Part shown: one piece after another, positions 27,269-35,976 of the stretch
Numbering within the stretch: the first letter of the stretch is position 1
Layout: every line of letters starts with the position of its first letter
Assembly: GCA_902593735.1 (NCBI GenBank)
Contig: CACJJL010000014.1
Coordinates: forward strand, 1 to 51,523
Reading direction: 5' to 3'
Length of the DNA: 51,523 nt
DNA from: an uncultured SAR116 cluster alpha proteobacterium
GTDB taxonomy: Bacteria; Pseudomonadota; Alphaproteobacteria; Puniceispirillales; Marisalimonadaceae
Translations under genes and position numbers: made by a program
The notes under the pieces: generated by a model
The model's database searches: none
Seen by the model: only the letters and a program-made list of their open reading frames with translations
Told to the model about the DNA's origin: nothing

Positions 27269-27705
27269 TTCATTACATTTATATTAAAATAACTAATGAT
27301 TCGGAATAAAAATTTGTAAAATTTAGAGGAATGCTCGAAAGATAGAAAAACTAGAGAAAAAGTTTTAGCTGAAACTTTTGCTAGAAAAATTGTAATTTTG
27401 ATTACGCAAATAAATAGAAAGTGCCACTTCTAAAAAGCAAAGTAGAAGTCGAAACCATGATTATAATTAACTTTATCTCATTTCGTATTATGGTCCTTTT
27501 AATAATTGAATAATATCTAAAAATTTTTAAGATTTTATATAATTTTTCAATAAATTTTTGAGATTTTATAAATTTATTTGAAGAGACTTTATTAGCGTAA
27601 TGTAAATTAGTTTAATCTAACAGAATATAAATAATGCAATTATTTTTGACGCAGTGATTAATATACTTTAATTATTATTAAAAATAATTAAATCACTATT
27701 AATAT
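27269..27705. other. Gene-free stretch with two stem-loops
   Basis: No convincing frame on either strand over 437 bases. Two perfect inverted repeats stand close together: AAAAGTTT/AAACTTTT (27358-27365 and 27372-27379, six-base loop), flanked by CTAG on both sides, and ACTTCTA/TAGAAGT (27426-27432 and 27443-27449, ten-base loop). A diverged direct repeat of about 22 bases around AGATTTTATA occurs near 27520-27570. The stretch may hold a structured RNA, the 3' end of the VOC transcript or an old gene relic; I cannot choose. Confidence 0.35.
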
Positions 27706-28119
27706 CTAATAATTAGGTTTTACCGTTATATTCTCTGCCTTAATCCATGATTTTATACCATTTTTGGCATTATAAATTACATTATCGAACTTTTTATCCA
27801 TCATTTCCGCTATTATTCTTGTTCTTCTGCCAGTTCTACATATCAAAATAATAGGCTTGCCTGAATTGATTTTAAAACTCAAATCATTATACCATTTGTC
27901 AAAATTATATTCTCCGTTTTTATCAAAAAATGTAAGTAAAATACTTTTTGGAACAACCCCAGTTTGCTCCCATTCAGAACTTCTTCTTATATCAATAATT
28001 GGGATATTAATTTTTGATAATTCTTTGATTTGATCATTATTTACATTGATAATTTCTGCAAAAGCAAGTTTTGTTATTGATAAAAAACAAATAAATTTTA
28101 TACAAAATCTAATTAACAT
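27706..28119 (-). CDS. Exported single-domain rhodanese-like protein
   Basis: About 137 residues from the ATG at 28117-28119 (GAGG upstream), which opens a signal peptide (MLIRFCIKFICFLSI ... LAFA). The remainder is one rhodanese fold: IPIIDIRRSSEWEQTGVVPKS, then the active-site loop ICRTGRRTR with the catalytic Cys, and the end NAKNGIKSW. Such periplasmic rhodaneses bind or transfer sulfur or act in redox sensing. A longer frame starts at 28191 but lacks signal-peptide logic and overlaps the upstream gene. Same direction as the 100-residue gene upstream, 26 bases away. Confidence 0.85.
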   Translation of the reverse strand: MLIRFCIKFICFLSITKLAFAEIINVNNDQIKELSKINIPIIDIRRSSEWEQTGVVPKSILLTFFDKNGEYNFDKWYNDLSFKINSGKPIILICRTGRRTRIIAEMMDKKFDNVIYNAKNGIKSWIKAENITVKPNY

Positions 28120-28144
28120 TGTATTTAATTCCTCTAAAAAAATA

Positions 28145-28447
28145 TTAATATTTAAAGTCAAGCATATTAATTTTATTAAAATAACTCTCATGTTGTTTTT
28201 GAAATTTTTTGATTTCTTCTATATTTTTTTCAAAAGCTTTTTCGTCTTTATATTCAAATTTCGAAGATAAAGCAAAACATCCGCCTTTGTTCCATATTTG
28301 GTTAACTTTCCAACGGACTAATCCCTGTTTTTTCAGTTTTTTACAAAATTCATCTCCATGTTTTTCCATAAGATGCAGAAATGATTCCATTTCAATTTCA
28401 GTTGAAAATTCATTAATTGTATAACTGATTAATTTGGCATTAGACAT
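28145..28447 (-). CDS. Hypothetical protein, 100 aa
   Basis: A compact soluble protein with predicted beta-alpha-beta alternation (KLISYTINEFSTEIEME, then helix HLMEKHGDEFCKKLKKQG, then RWKVNQIWNKGGCFALSSKFEY, then a long C-terminal helix), compatible with a ferredoxin-like or dimeric alpha-beta barrel fold. I do not recognise the family. The ATG at 28445-28447 is preceded by GAGGAA. It lies just upstream of the rhodanese gene on the same strand. No catalytic residues can be named. Confidence 0.6.
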   Translation of the reverse strand: MSNAKLISYTINEFSTEIEMESFLHLMEKHGDEFCKKLKKQGLVRWKVNQIWNKGGCFALSSKFEYKDEKAFEKNIEEIKKFQKQHESYFNKINMLDFKY

Positions 28448-28564
28448 GTTTATTGAATTTCCTCTTAACTCTTAGCTGACGATATATGATAATACTAATA
28501 ATTAATAAAAAATTAAAATATTTGAAATCCTAAATTTTGATAACAAAATGTTTAATTCAATTTA

Positions 28565-28849
28565 TTAGCCAGATGCGAATGCCTCACCAGCATGACTGCT
28601 AATCATTACATTATCAAATTCTTCTGATGCTTGTGCTCTTACATTTGCAATTTTTTCTGAGGCTTCTTTAGCTATTTCTCCACTTGACCATTCTGTAATT
28701 ACCATGAATTTTAATTCATCCGTCTTGCACATCTTAACCGAAGTTGCACCAAATGATAAAATCATTGGAATATACTTTTCTGATGCTTTTGCCTCATCTT
28801 CCTTATTCCAAGTTTTTGCTTCCCAGTGAGATACTGTAAAAAATGACAT
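28565..28849 (-). CDS. Small dimeric alpha-beta-barrel-type hypothetical protein
   Basis: About 94 residues (MSFFTVSHWEAKTWNKEDE...). A strand-helix-strand-strand-helix order with SFGATSVKMCKTDELKFMVITEW suggests an ABM/stress-responsive barrel fold. The ATG at 28847-28849 is preferred because AAAGGA stands six bases upstream; the in-frame ATG five codons earlier overlaps that site. Ends HAGEAFASG. No known function; such proteins are often metabolite-binding or oxygenase-like homologues without cofactors. Confidence 0.65.
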   Translation of the reverse strand: MSFFTVSHWEAKTWNKEDEAKASEKYIPMILSFGATSVKMCKTDELKFMVITEWSSGEIAKEASEKIANVRAQASEEFDNVMISSHAGEAFASG

Positions 28850-28920
28850 AATATATCCTTTCAAATCAAAAATTATTTTTTAAAATAAATCTATAAAATT
28901 GAAAAATAAAGTTAATAATC

Positions 28921-29730
28921 TTATTTTTTTAATTCTTTTAAAAACTGCTTAATTTTTTCGTAAATATTAAATTCATAAAGATTATTGTGACCTGCATTTT
29001 TGACAAAAATAGCTTGTTTGGGGTCAGGTGCTGCCTTGAAAATTTTTTTCCCAAAATTTATGTCAATTACATTATCTTTCTCACCATGAATAACTAGTAA
29101 TGGTGATTTAATGTTTTTAATCATACTAAATATATCAAAACGATCTAACACTAATAATTTAGCAGGAAGATACCAATAATGTCGAGAAGCAACATCAGCA
29201 ATTGATGTATATGGGGCTTCAAGAATTGTTGCTTTGAATGAGATTTCTGTGGAAAGTTTTACAGCCAATCCACAGCCTAAAGACTCTCCATATAAAATAG
29301 TTTTTTGTTGAGGTATTCTTTGTTTATATAAAAAGTTTAAAGCTGCTTCACCATCTTTATATAAACCACTCTCTGAAGGTTTTCCTGAATTTTCACCATA
29401 ACCTCTATACTCAACCAAGAATAATCCATATCCTTCTTTCAGAAATGGACGGAATTTCTCAACTCTATGTCCAATATGACCTGCGTTACCATGAAATACT
29501 ACTATGATACTTTTTTCATCATCAGATGGTTTTTTGAATAAAGACGAAAGGACTAGACCATCTGATGTTGTCATTTCAATTTTTTTAAGTCCTGTTTTAG
29601 TATAGTAAGAATTATCCAGGCTTTCTTTCGAGGGAAGATATAATAAAGATCTTTGAAAAATAAACATTGTCAATATGATAAGTAAATAAATACCGATTGC
29701 ATAAATCATAATTGTTTTTAAGTTTGTCAT
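28921..29730 (-). CDS. Membrane-anchored alpha/beta hydrolase (BEM46/serine aminopeptidase-like)
   Basis: A 269-residue protein with one N-terminal membrane helix (IYAIGIYLLIILTMFIF) and an alpha/beta-hydrolase domain. The oxyanion segment is FHGNAGHIGHR, the nucleophile elbow GESLGCG (Ser), the acid is in HGEKDNVID (Asp), and the catalytic His is in KNAGHNNLYE. This is the order and spacing of the BEM46/YqkD-type hydrolases, of unknown substrate. It is inner-membrane-anchored with the domain probably on the periplasmic side. It follows the lipoprotein gene by 33 bases on the same strand. Confidence 0.88.
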   Translation of the reverse strand: MTNLKTIMIYAIGIYLLIILTMFIFQRSLLYLPSKESLDNSYYTKTGLKKIEMTTSDGLVLSSLFKKPSDDEKSIIVVFHGNAGHIGHRVEKFRPFLKEGYGLFLVEYRGYGENSGKPSESGLYKDGEAALNFLYKQRIPQQKTILYGESLGCGLAVKLSTEISFKATILEAPYTSIADVASRHYWYLPAKLLVLDRFDIFSMIKNIKSPLLVIHGEKDNVIDINFGKKIFKAAPDPKQAIFVKNAGHNNLYEFNIYEKIKQFLKELKK

Positions 29731-29763
29731 TCAGTATCTTTAATGTAGTTTATTAGTAAAAAT

Positions 29764-30360
29764 TTAATTTATACTAAACCCATATTTTTTAAAAATTTTT
29801 CTAAAGCTATTAGTGTAATTTTGAAATTCTTCTTTTTTCAAATTAAAAGTTTCTTTTTTACACTTAAGAGTTTGTTGTGAATCTCTGATTTCACCTTTTT
29901 TTGCATTACTAAAATTATAATAATAAGCGGTATTACCTGGCTTAATAACTATTTTAAATTTATTTAATTCTTCTCCTCCCCACATGAATGTATTATCAAT
30001 ACCATTAACCTCGTGGAATGATGGATACATTTCATCATTAGTTTCTAAAATTAGTGCACCCATAGAAATTTCACCTGACTTGAAATTAGGAAAGTAACCA
30101 ACATTTAGAACAGGAGTTAGAAGAAAAAATGTGCTACATTTCCATTCTATAAATTTTATTGAAGTTCCATCAGACTTTGAAACACTTTTATTTTTATCTG
30201 AAATTTTATTATTTGAAGGTTTTACTGTTTTTTCTGATTTAACTAGACTAACTACTTTATTTGAAACGTTTGATACTCTATCTGAAATTGATGATATATT
30301 TTGATTAGTTTTGCAGCCAAACAATATTAAAGAAGAAAGTATAACAATGTAAATTTTCAT
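29764..30360 (-). CDS. Hypothetical lipoprotein
   Basis: A 198-residue protein with a short signal peptide and lipobox LFGC (Cys16), followed by a Ser/Lys/Asn-rich linker (about 17-65) and a compact beta-rich domain containing FIEWKCSTFF and a second Cys in LKCKKETF, which could form a disulfide. No family is recognised. The features fit an outer-membrane or inner-membrane lipoprotein displaying a small domain in the periplasm. It is directly upstream of the alpha/beta hydrolase gene. Confidence 0.7.
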   Translation of the reverse strand: MKIYIVILSSLILFGCKTNQNISSISDRVSNVSNKVVSLVKSEKTVKPSNNKISDKNKSVSKSDGTSIKFIEWKCSTFFLLTPVLNVGYFPNFKSGEISMGALILETNDEMYPSFHEVNGIDNTFMWGGEELNKFKIVIKPGNTAYYYNFSNAKKGEIRDSQQTLKCKKETFNLKKEEFQNYTNSFRKIFKKYGFSIN

Positions 30361-30406
30361 TTTTTTAATTTATCACTAAACTCAGTATTTTTAAAATTTT
30401 ATTTCA

Positions 30407-30802
30407 TCAATTTCCTTTTCCAACATGAGCAATACCTTCAATTTCAACAAATATATTAGGTGCTGCTAATTTTGAAACTTCTACTAATGAACATGCTGGA
30501 AAATTACCTTTAAAAAACTCAGCCCTTGCTTTCCAAACTTCTGTATTGTTTTGAATGCGAGTAACAAAAATTGTTAATTTGGTAAAATCTGACATCTTAC
30601 CTCCCGTAGCTTCAATCAAAGCTTTATGTTTTTCAAAAATTATTTTGGTTTGTTCGTATTCATTTTTACCATCAATTGTAACTCCATCGGCATTTCTAGA
30701 GGTTAAACCGGCTATATATGCAATACCATCGCACACCAAACAGTTTGACCAAAGCTTAGGTCCTGGTTCTTTCACTTTTGGACTTGTATATCTAGTAATC
30801 AT
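30407..30802 (-). CDS. RidA/YjgF-family protein lacking the catalytic arginine
   Basis: A 131-residue Rid-family protein with the family ending VEIEGIAHVG and the core GIAYIAGLTSRNADG. The normal FPAR motif, whose Arg binds the imine/enamine carboxylate in RidA, reads FPACSLVEV here, so Arg is replaced by Cys. It is therefore more likely a Rid3-7-type relative than a classical 2-aminoacrylate deaminase. The gene stands upstream of the lipoprotein and downstream of the carboxymuconolactone-decarboxylase-like gene, all on the minus strand. Confidence 0.85.
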   Translation of the reverse strand: MITRYTSPKVKEPGPKLWSNCLVCDGIAYIAGLTSRNADGVTIDGKNEYEQTKIIFEKHKALIEATGGKMSDFTKLTIFVTRIQNNTEVWKARAEFFKGNFPACSLVEVSKLAAPNIFVEIEGIAHVGKGN

Positions 30803-30838
30803 TTTGAAATCCTTTCACTTTTCGGAATAATTTTTAAA

Positions 30839-31246
30839 TTAATTACTCTCATGATTAAATTCTTTGTCTATTGGCACCTTTAGTCCATTTAGTAAATGAT
30901 TTGTTTTTGCAGCAAGCGATACGATCGATAGGAACTCAGCATATTGTTTATCAGTCATTCCTTTAGATCTTGCTGCAGCTGTGTGGGAATGTATACAATA
31001 TTCACAGCTATTGGTTATAGAAACAGCTGCATAGATTAGTTCTTTTGTTAGAGAATCAAGATGGCTTTGTTTTGCCATTACTTCTTTAACATCACGCCAT
31101 GTAGTTTCAAGAAGTTCAGCATCAAATGCTAGATAATACCATAAATTATTAATAAAATCACTTTTACGTGTGGCACGTATATCATCAAAAACTGCTTTGA
31201 CACGAGGGTTTGTTTCTGGATTTTGAGGTGGTGCAATAGTGGACAT
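30839..31246 (-). CDS. Carboxymuconolactone decarboxylase/AhpD-like protein
   Basis: A 135-residue all-helical protein with the AhpD-type motif CEYCIHSHTAAA (C-x2-C-x3-H) near residue 79, the signature of CMD-family peroxidase-like or thiol-disulfide proteins. The flanking helices LDSLTKELIYAAVSIT and DKQYAEFLSIVSLAAKTN are typical. Such proteins reduce peroxides or act on gamma-carboxymuconolactone; a redox role is favoured because no aromatic-degradation genes are nearby. It diverges from the broken oxidoreductase gene. Confidence 0.88.
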   Translation of the reverse strand: MSTIAPPQNPETNPRVKAVFDDIRATRKSDFINNLWYYLAFDAELLETTWRDVKEVMAKQSHLDSLTKELIYAAVSITNSCEYCIHSHTAAARSKGMTDKQYAEFLSIVSLAAKTNHLLNGLKVPIDKEFNHESN

Positions 31247-31328
31247 GAAATGACCTTTCTTTAAAAAAATTCAATTGTAGATTACAATAGATTAATATTG
31301 ATTTAACTTGAATATCAATAGGAATAAA

Positions 31329-32288
31329 ATGACTACAAATGTAGCTATTATTGGCTTAGGTATAATGGGAACTCGAATGCTTCAACATATGAGGAAACAT
31401 CAAGAATTTAATCCTAATTATTTGTGGGACCCTAACCCCATTGCTTGTAAAAAAGCTACAAAACAAGATAGTGAAACTAAAATTATGAAAAATGCTGATG
31501 AAGCTATAGAAAAGGCTGATTTGGTTTATTTAGCTTGTCCTCCTACTGTAAGAGAAAAATATGCTTTGAAAACAGTAGAGATGGGTAAAGCTCTTTTTAT
31601 AGAAAAACCTTTCGGTGTAAATATCCAAGATAGCAAAAACTTTATAGAAAAACTCCAAAATTATGATGTTCCTATAGCTGTTAATTTCACACAAGCAGCA
31701 GGTATAGCTTAAAAAGATTTGTTGGATAGCAAAAATAATGGTGAGATGGGTGAAATGCTTGGCGTTGACATTATAGTTACATATTCTTCTTGGCCACGTC
31801 AGTGGCAAAAAGAAGCTGATTGGCTGAGGTTCAAAAAAGAGGGTGGTATGACAAGAGAAGTAATATCTCATTTTCTTTTTTTTACTGAACGTGTAGTAGG
31901 TCCTCTTAAAGTAATTTGGGCCCATACTTCTTATCCAGCAGATCCACTTTTATGTGAAACAGCTGTCCTAGCTAAACTAGAAAATAAGAATGGTTTGCCA
32001 GTAAATATATTAGCAAGTGTTGGTGGAGTTCAACCTGACCGTCAGGAATTTACAATTAAAGGCTCGAAAAAAAGTAGAAAAGTAGCAGAATTTTATAAAG
32101 ATTCAATATCAGTGGGTGACAACTTTATTCCTCTTAGGGAAGAACCCAAAGATCCACGAGCTGTTAGCTTAAAGTCACAACTTGACCATTTAGAACTTAA
32201 AATAAATAATAAGCCAAATAATTTAGCGACAATTGATGAGGCATTTAGAGTACAAAATTTAGTAGAAGAAATATTGTCGAAAACATAA
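31329..32288 (+). pseudogene. Gfo/Idh/MocA-family oxidoreductase broken by one in-frame stop
   Basis: The frame begins at ATG 31329 (AGGA upstream) with the NAD-binding VAIIGLGIMGTRML and IEKPFGV motif, then meets TAA at 31710-31712 in QAAGIA-stop-KDLLDSK. The same frame continues without further damage to TAA at 32286-32288, including EADWLRFKKEGGMTREVISHF, giving about 319 codons in total, the usual family length. One base change would restore it (the codon was probably CAA, AAA or GAA). It is either a very recent null allele or a sequencing error. The intact enzyme would oxidise a sugar or inositol-like substrate. Confidence 0.85.
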
Positions 32289-32316
32289 ATCATATAAAAA
32301 CTTTGTGGGGCTTTAC

Positions 32317-32757
32317 GTGAAAAATATTTTGATTTTAATTATTTTTATTTGCATAAGTTTTGGTGCAAAAGCAAATGTTAGGACATTAGAAATTGGTTCG
32401 CTTTATTATCAATGTAAACCATATCAGGCTGTGGATTTTAATTTTGGTAAACTTTCTCAATCTGATCAAGTTAAAGCGATGTTATGTAAAACTACCTTAA
32501 TTGGGGTAGTTAATACAGGATATAACTTATGTCAATCATTAAAGTGGTATTATAAAAATGCTAATGATGAGTCAAAAAATATTTTAATAGGTTTATCATC
32601 TTGGTATGCTAATGAACAAGTTGAAAGTGAAAACAAACTAATTATGGGCTTTAATAACTGGGCTGAAAAAAATCAACATCTTTGGAAAGAATTTGTAACT
32701 GGAATTCCTTTTAAAAGAGATTATATGGCAAAAAATTATTACTGTAATTTGAAATAA
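32317..32757 (+). CDS. Small secreted Cys-containing hypothetical protein
   Basis: About 146 residues from the GTG at 32317, which has GGGG seven bases upstream and starts a signal peptide (MKNILILIIFICISFGAKA). The mature part has cysteines in YYQCKPY, MLCKT, YNLCQS and near the C-terminal YYCNLK, so two disulfides are likely. The pattern faintly recalls Rap1a/Tai-type immunity or accessory proteins, but the match is too weak to assign. It follows the broken oxidoreductase by 28 bases. Likely periplasmic, function unknown. Confidence 0.6.
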   Translation: MKNILILIIFICISFGAKANVRTLEIGSLYYQCKPYQAVDFNFGKLSQSDQVKAMLCKTTLIGVVNTGYNLCQSLKWYYKNANDESKNILIGLSSWYANEQVESENKLIMGFNNWAEKNQHLWKEFVTGIPFKRDYMAKNYYCNLK

Positions 32758-32782
32758 AACTTATTCAAAATAAGGTTAATGA

Positions 32783-33007
32783 ATGAAACATGAAATGAAT
32801 GAAGGTCGCCCTAAGTCGTGGGATAAAACAAAACGTGTTTATGAGATATCATATCCAAATGGTAAGAAGGAAATATGGAAAGATATTACAGCTCGTGAGT
32901 GTCTTACAAAATATGAAAATATGGACCCACATGGCAATGAACTTAAATTAAGAGAAATAGCAGGAAAAGAATTACAATTACTTAAAGTGATGGACAGCAA
33001 TAAATAA
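32783..33007 (+). CDS. Small hypothetical protein, 74 aa
   Basis: A charged soluble peptide (RPKSWDKTKRVYEISYPNG) with a beta-hairpin followed by a helix containing RECLTKYENMDPHGN and RLEIAGKEL-like spacing. I do not recognise it. An AAGG lies upstream of the ATG at 32783; ATGs at 32779 and 32792 are nearby. It lies 25 bases after the small secreted protein gene, so they may be co-transcribed. Confidence 0.5.
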   Translation: MKHEMNEGRPKSWDKTKRVYEISYPNGKKEIWKDITARECLTKYENMDPHGNELKLREIAGKELQLLKVMDSNK

Positions 33008-33195
33008 ATAAACTTTAAATTGAATTAATAAATGCTTGATTTCAACTTAGTCTTGCAATCTCTTACAATTTTACAAATAATCTTTCAAAATAAACAATCC
33101 CCAAAACAATATAGCACAACAAATTAGAACTCTTTTTTGTTTATGTGACATGTGATAAACTTAATATAAGAACTCCATTTTAGTATGAATGTTAC

Positions 33196-33615
33196 ATGAA
33201 GAAATACTTTATAATTATTTTAATTTTATTTTGGGGTCCTGCACTTAGTAATGACACTATAATATTTAATTGTACTTCAAAAGTTGGGTTAGGCCTCGAT
33301 TTACTGGATAATCTATACTCTTACAAAGATCAAAGGTTAATAGAAGACTTCAAAATTAAACCAAATAACAAAGAAATTATTTACCAGTCAGGTGAAATTA
33401 AACGAATATATAAAATAGTTGATAAAAGAAAAAATCTTGATGGTAGTCTGACAATCGTATCATACTACATCAATAAAGATTATTATGGCGGATACATGCT
33501 GACTTTATCTCTTAATGATCGAAGGAAGGAATATTTATATTCATCAGCTATGATGGGTGCAGGTGAAATTCTGGAAGGGCCAATTGGTAGTCGTGGTAAA
33601 TGTAAAAAATTATAA
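33196..33615 (+). CDS. Secreted hypothetical protein, 139 aa
   Basis: A signal peptide (MKKYFIIILILFWGPALS) precedes a beta-rich domain with TIIFNCTSKVG and a C-terminal GSRGKCKKL, so one disulfide may link both ends. The middle (EIIYQSGEIKRIYKIVDKRK) looks like antiparallel strands, as in small lipocalin-like or copper-chaperone-like proteins. No family is recognised. It lies 188 bases from the preceding gene and probably has its own promoter. Confidence 0.6.
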   Translation: MKKYFIIILILFWGPALSNDTIIFNCTSKVGLGLDLLDNLYSYKDQRLIEDFKIKPNNKEIIYQSGEIKRIYKIVDKRKNLDGSLTIVSYYINKDYYGGYMLTLSLNDRRKEYLYSSAMMGAGEILEGPIGSRGKCKKL

Positions 33616-33653
33616 AAATTTAAGAATTATTTTAATATTTTTTTTTCTATGTT

Positions 33654-34094
33654 TTAAATAATTTTTGGTGAATAATAATTAATAGTTTTAGATTTTCTTT
33701 TAGCAGGTATATGTTTAATAAAGTATGCTTTGGCTCTTGAAATAACTTCAGTCACTATATCTTACTAATAAAGTGAGAGGATCAAATATCCCATCTCCAA
33801 CATCAACATGACCTTGCTTAACTTCCAAAAGCAATGTTAATATTGTTGAGCATATTTTGCAAAATTTATTAGACCAATGGCAACCACTTTCACTAATAAA
33901 ATTATACACACTACATTTGCCATAACAAACTTGTAATTTTCTTCATTAAAATATACAAGTTTACCAAAAGCGTTGCCAAATCTTAATTGACAGTATCTAC
34001 AATGACAAACTGCTAAAACTTGTGGTTCTCCTTTTGCCTCATATTTAACTTCACATCAAGCACAAGTACTTACATAAATAACAGAATTAGTCAT
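33654..34094 (-). pseudogene. Decayed GFA/CENP-V family (glutathione-dependent formaldehyde-activating-like) gene
   Basis: On the minus strand from ATG 34092-34094 the product starts MTNSVIYVSTCA, hits TGA, then continues CEVKYEAKGEP and AVCHCRYCQLRFGNAF, the zinc-binding CxC/CHCxxC core of GFA proteins. A frame change gives ISESGCHWSNKFCKICST (the second Cys pair) and VDVGDGIFDP, which is the family's usual G-x-(D/F)-D-P end. The C-terminal AKAYFIKHIPAKRKS ends at the stop 33654-33656. At least one stop and two frame changes make it non-functional. Confidence 0.8.
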
Positions 34095-34246
34095 TTATAA
34101 TACTTATGAAATTTGATCTTTAAATAAATTAGATATATAAATTTTAACAAAAAAATAGAGATAAAGATTTATTAAAATTTTTGTTAATAATATTTAATTA
34201 TAATATAAAATATAAAATTAATTTTATTTATCAATAGGCTACTAAT

Positions 34247-35095
34247 ATGAATCCAAATATAATAAACACAGAACAATCCGAATATTGGAATGAAAAAAGT
34301 GGTCCTAAGTGGGTAAAATACGATGAAGCAATGAATGAAAGATTTTCCGTTATAACAAATGAACTTTTTTCTAAAGCAAATATTAAAGACTCAGAAAAAA
34401 TTTTAGATGTAGGTTGTGGAGGTGGTGAAACAACATTTCAAGCATCTAAATTATTAAACAATAAAGGCCATGTTGTTGGAGCGGACATCTCTGAAACTCT
34501 CTTAGATCATGCAAAAAGTAAATTTTCAAATATAGATATAATTGATTTTATAAATTGTGATGTACAAAATTATCCATTTAAAAAAAATTACTTTAATAAA
34601 GTTATATCTAGGTTTGGTGTTATGTTTTTTGAAAATCCATTCGAAGCTTTCCAAAACATATATTCCTGTATGCAAATAAATGGCTCATTAAATTTTGTTT
34701 GTTGGACAAATATGATGGAGAACGAATTTTTTACTGAAGGTATGGACATTATAACAAAATTTACTAACGAAGATTTTCCAATAATGACAAAAGAACCTGG
34801 TCCTTTTGCATTTTATGATGAGAAGTATATTAGAGAAATACTCGAATTTGCTGGATTTCAAAATATAAAGATTGACAAGATTTATTCTTTAATTTCGACT
34901 AAAGATAGTTTTGAAGATAACGCATCAATCCTTTTAGATATTGGGCCAAGAGCAAGAATTCTATCTGAACAAAATTTATCTAGTGAAAAGATGTTAATTA
35001 TTAAAAATGAAATGATGAAATTATCTAAAAAAAGAAAAAAAAATGACGAAATCACATATAAAGCATGTCTGAATTTTGTTTCCGCAAGAAAATAA
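34247..35095 (+). CDS. Class I SAM-dependent methyltransferase
   Basis: A 282-residue protein with the SAM-binding motif I LDVGCGGGETTFQASKLL (about 54-71), the ribose-binding acidic residue in VVGADIS, and post-motif ISRFGVMFFENPFEAF. The N-terminal TEQSEYWNEKSGPKWVKYDEAMNER resembles UbiE/Coq5-like and small-molecule methyltransferases. The substrate cannot be told. It lies between two decayed genes and appears intact. ATG at 34247 with a weak ribosome site. Confidence 0.85.
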   Translation: MNPNIINTEQSEYWNEKSGPKWVKYDEAMNERFSVITNELFSKANIKDSEKILDVGCGGGETTFQASKLLNNKGHVVGADISETLLDHAKSKFSNIDIIDFINCDVQNYPFKKNYFNKVISRFGVMFFENPFEAFQNIYSCMQINGSLNFVCWTNMMENEFFTEGMDIITKFTNEDFPIMTKEPGPFAFYDEKYIREILEFAGFQNIKIDKIYSLISTKDSFEDNASILLDIGPRARILSEQNLSSEKMLIIKNEMMKLSKKRKKNDEITYKACLNFVSARK

Positions 35096-35196
35096 ATTAG
35101 TTAACTAATAATTTAGTTCCTTATATTACATATAAGATTTACAATGAACACTTTTTTTATATATGATAATTGTTTCAGTAAAATAAAAAAGAAAAC

Positions 35197-35545
35197 TGTA
35201 TTATTCCTAAAGGCGATAAAATAGCACAATTTAATTAAGGATTAATATATCATTATTAAGATGGAATTTCATAAGATAATAAAGAATCTGTTAAATGGTA
35301 TAATCTTGCAGCAAAACAAGGTTTTGCGCCCCTCAATTCAACCTAGGTAGAATGTACAAGAACGGAGATGGGTTTACCAAAAATAAGTAAATACTTACAT
35401 GTGGTTTAACTTAGCAAGGTCAATTGGTGGAAAAGACACAAAAATTCAAACAGATAAATTAAATAAAGTTTTATCAAAACTGCAAGTTCAAGAAGTATTT
35501 AAGCTTTATAAAATTTGTATCAATCAGAGTTATCAAAATTGTTAG
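35197..35545 (+). pseudogene. Decayed Sel1-repeat protein gene
   Basis: One frame reads GDKIAQFN-stop-GLIYHY-stop-DGIS-stop-DNKESVKWYNLAAKQGFA, a textbook Sel1 repeat in which several conserved Leu/Gln codons have become stops. A frame change gives GRMYKNGDGFTKNK, and another gives MWFNLARSIGGKDTK followed by the family's usual C-terminal QVQEVFKLYKICINQSYQNC and a TAG at 35543-35545. At least four stops and two shifts are present, so it is an old relic. No usable start remains. Confidence 0.8.
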
Positions 35546-35976
35546 ATAAAAATCATTTTATTTTAGGGTAATGTCTTGCATAAAATTATTGTTAGACTAA
35601 ATTGTAGACTGAATAATTATTATTCTATAAAACATTAACCATTCAAATGAATAAAATGGAATAATAAATATGGGGCATTTCTATATTTCAGCATCATTTA
35701 AATAATTTTTTAAATCATTACAAGAATAAACGATTTTTTGAAGCAGAAAAGGTTGCCTTATCTATAACAAATAAATATCCGCATCATTCTTTTGGCTGGA
35801 AATTATTAGGTATAGCCTTTGGACAAACTGGTAAGAAAGTTGATGCGGTAACAGCAAACCAAAAAGCAGTTGCTTTATCACCTCAAGATGTAGAAGCTCA
35901 TTGTAACCTTGGAAATACACTTAAAGAATTAGGTAGACTAGAAGAGGCAGAAACTAGCTATAAAAAAGCAATATTT

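Noticed and set aside
35096-35109. Perfect 14-base palindrome (ATTAGTTAACTAAT) after the methyltransferase gene
   Set aside because: No loop, no T-run and only two G/C pairs; not convincing as a terminator or site.
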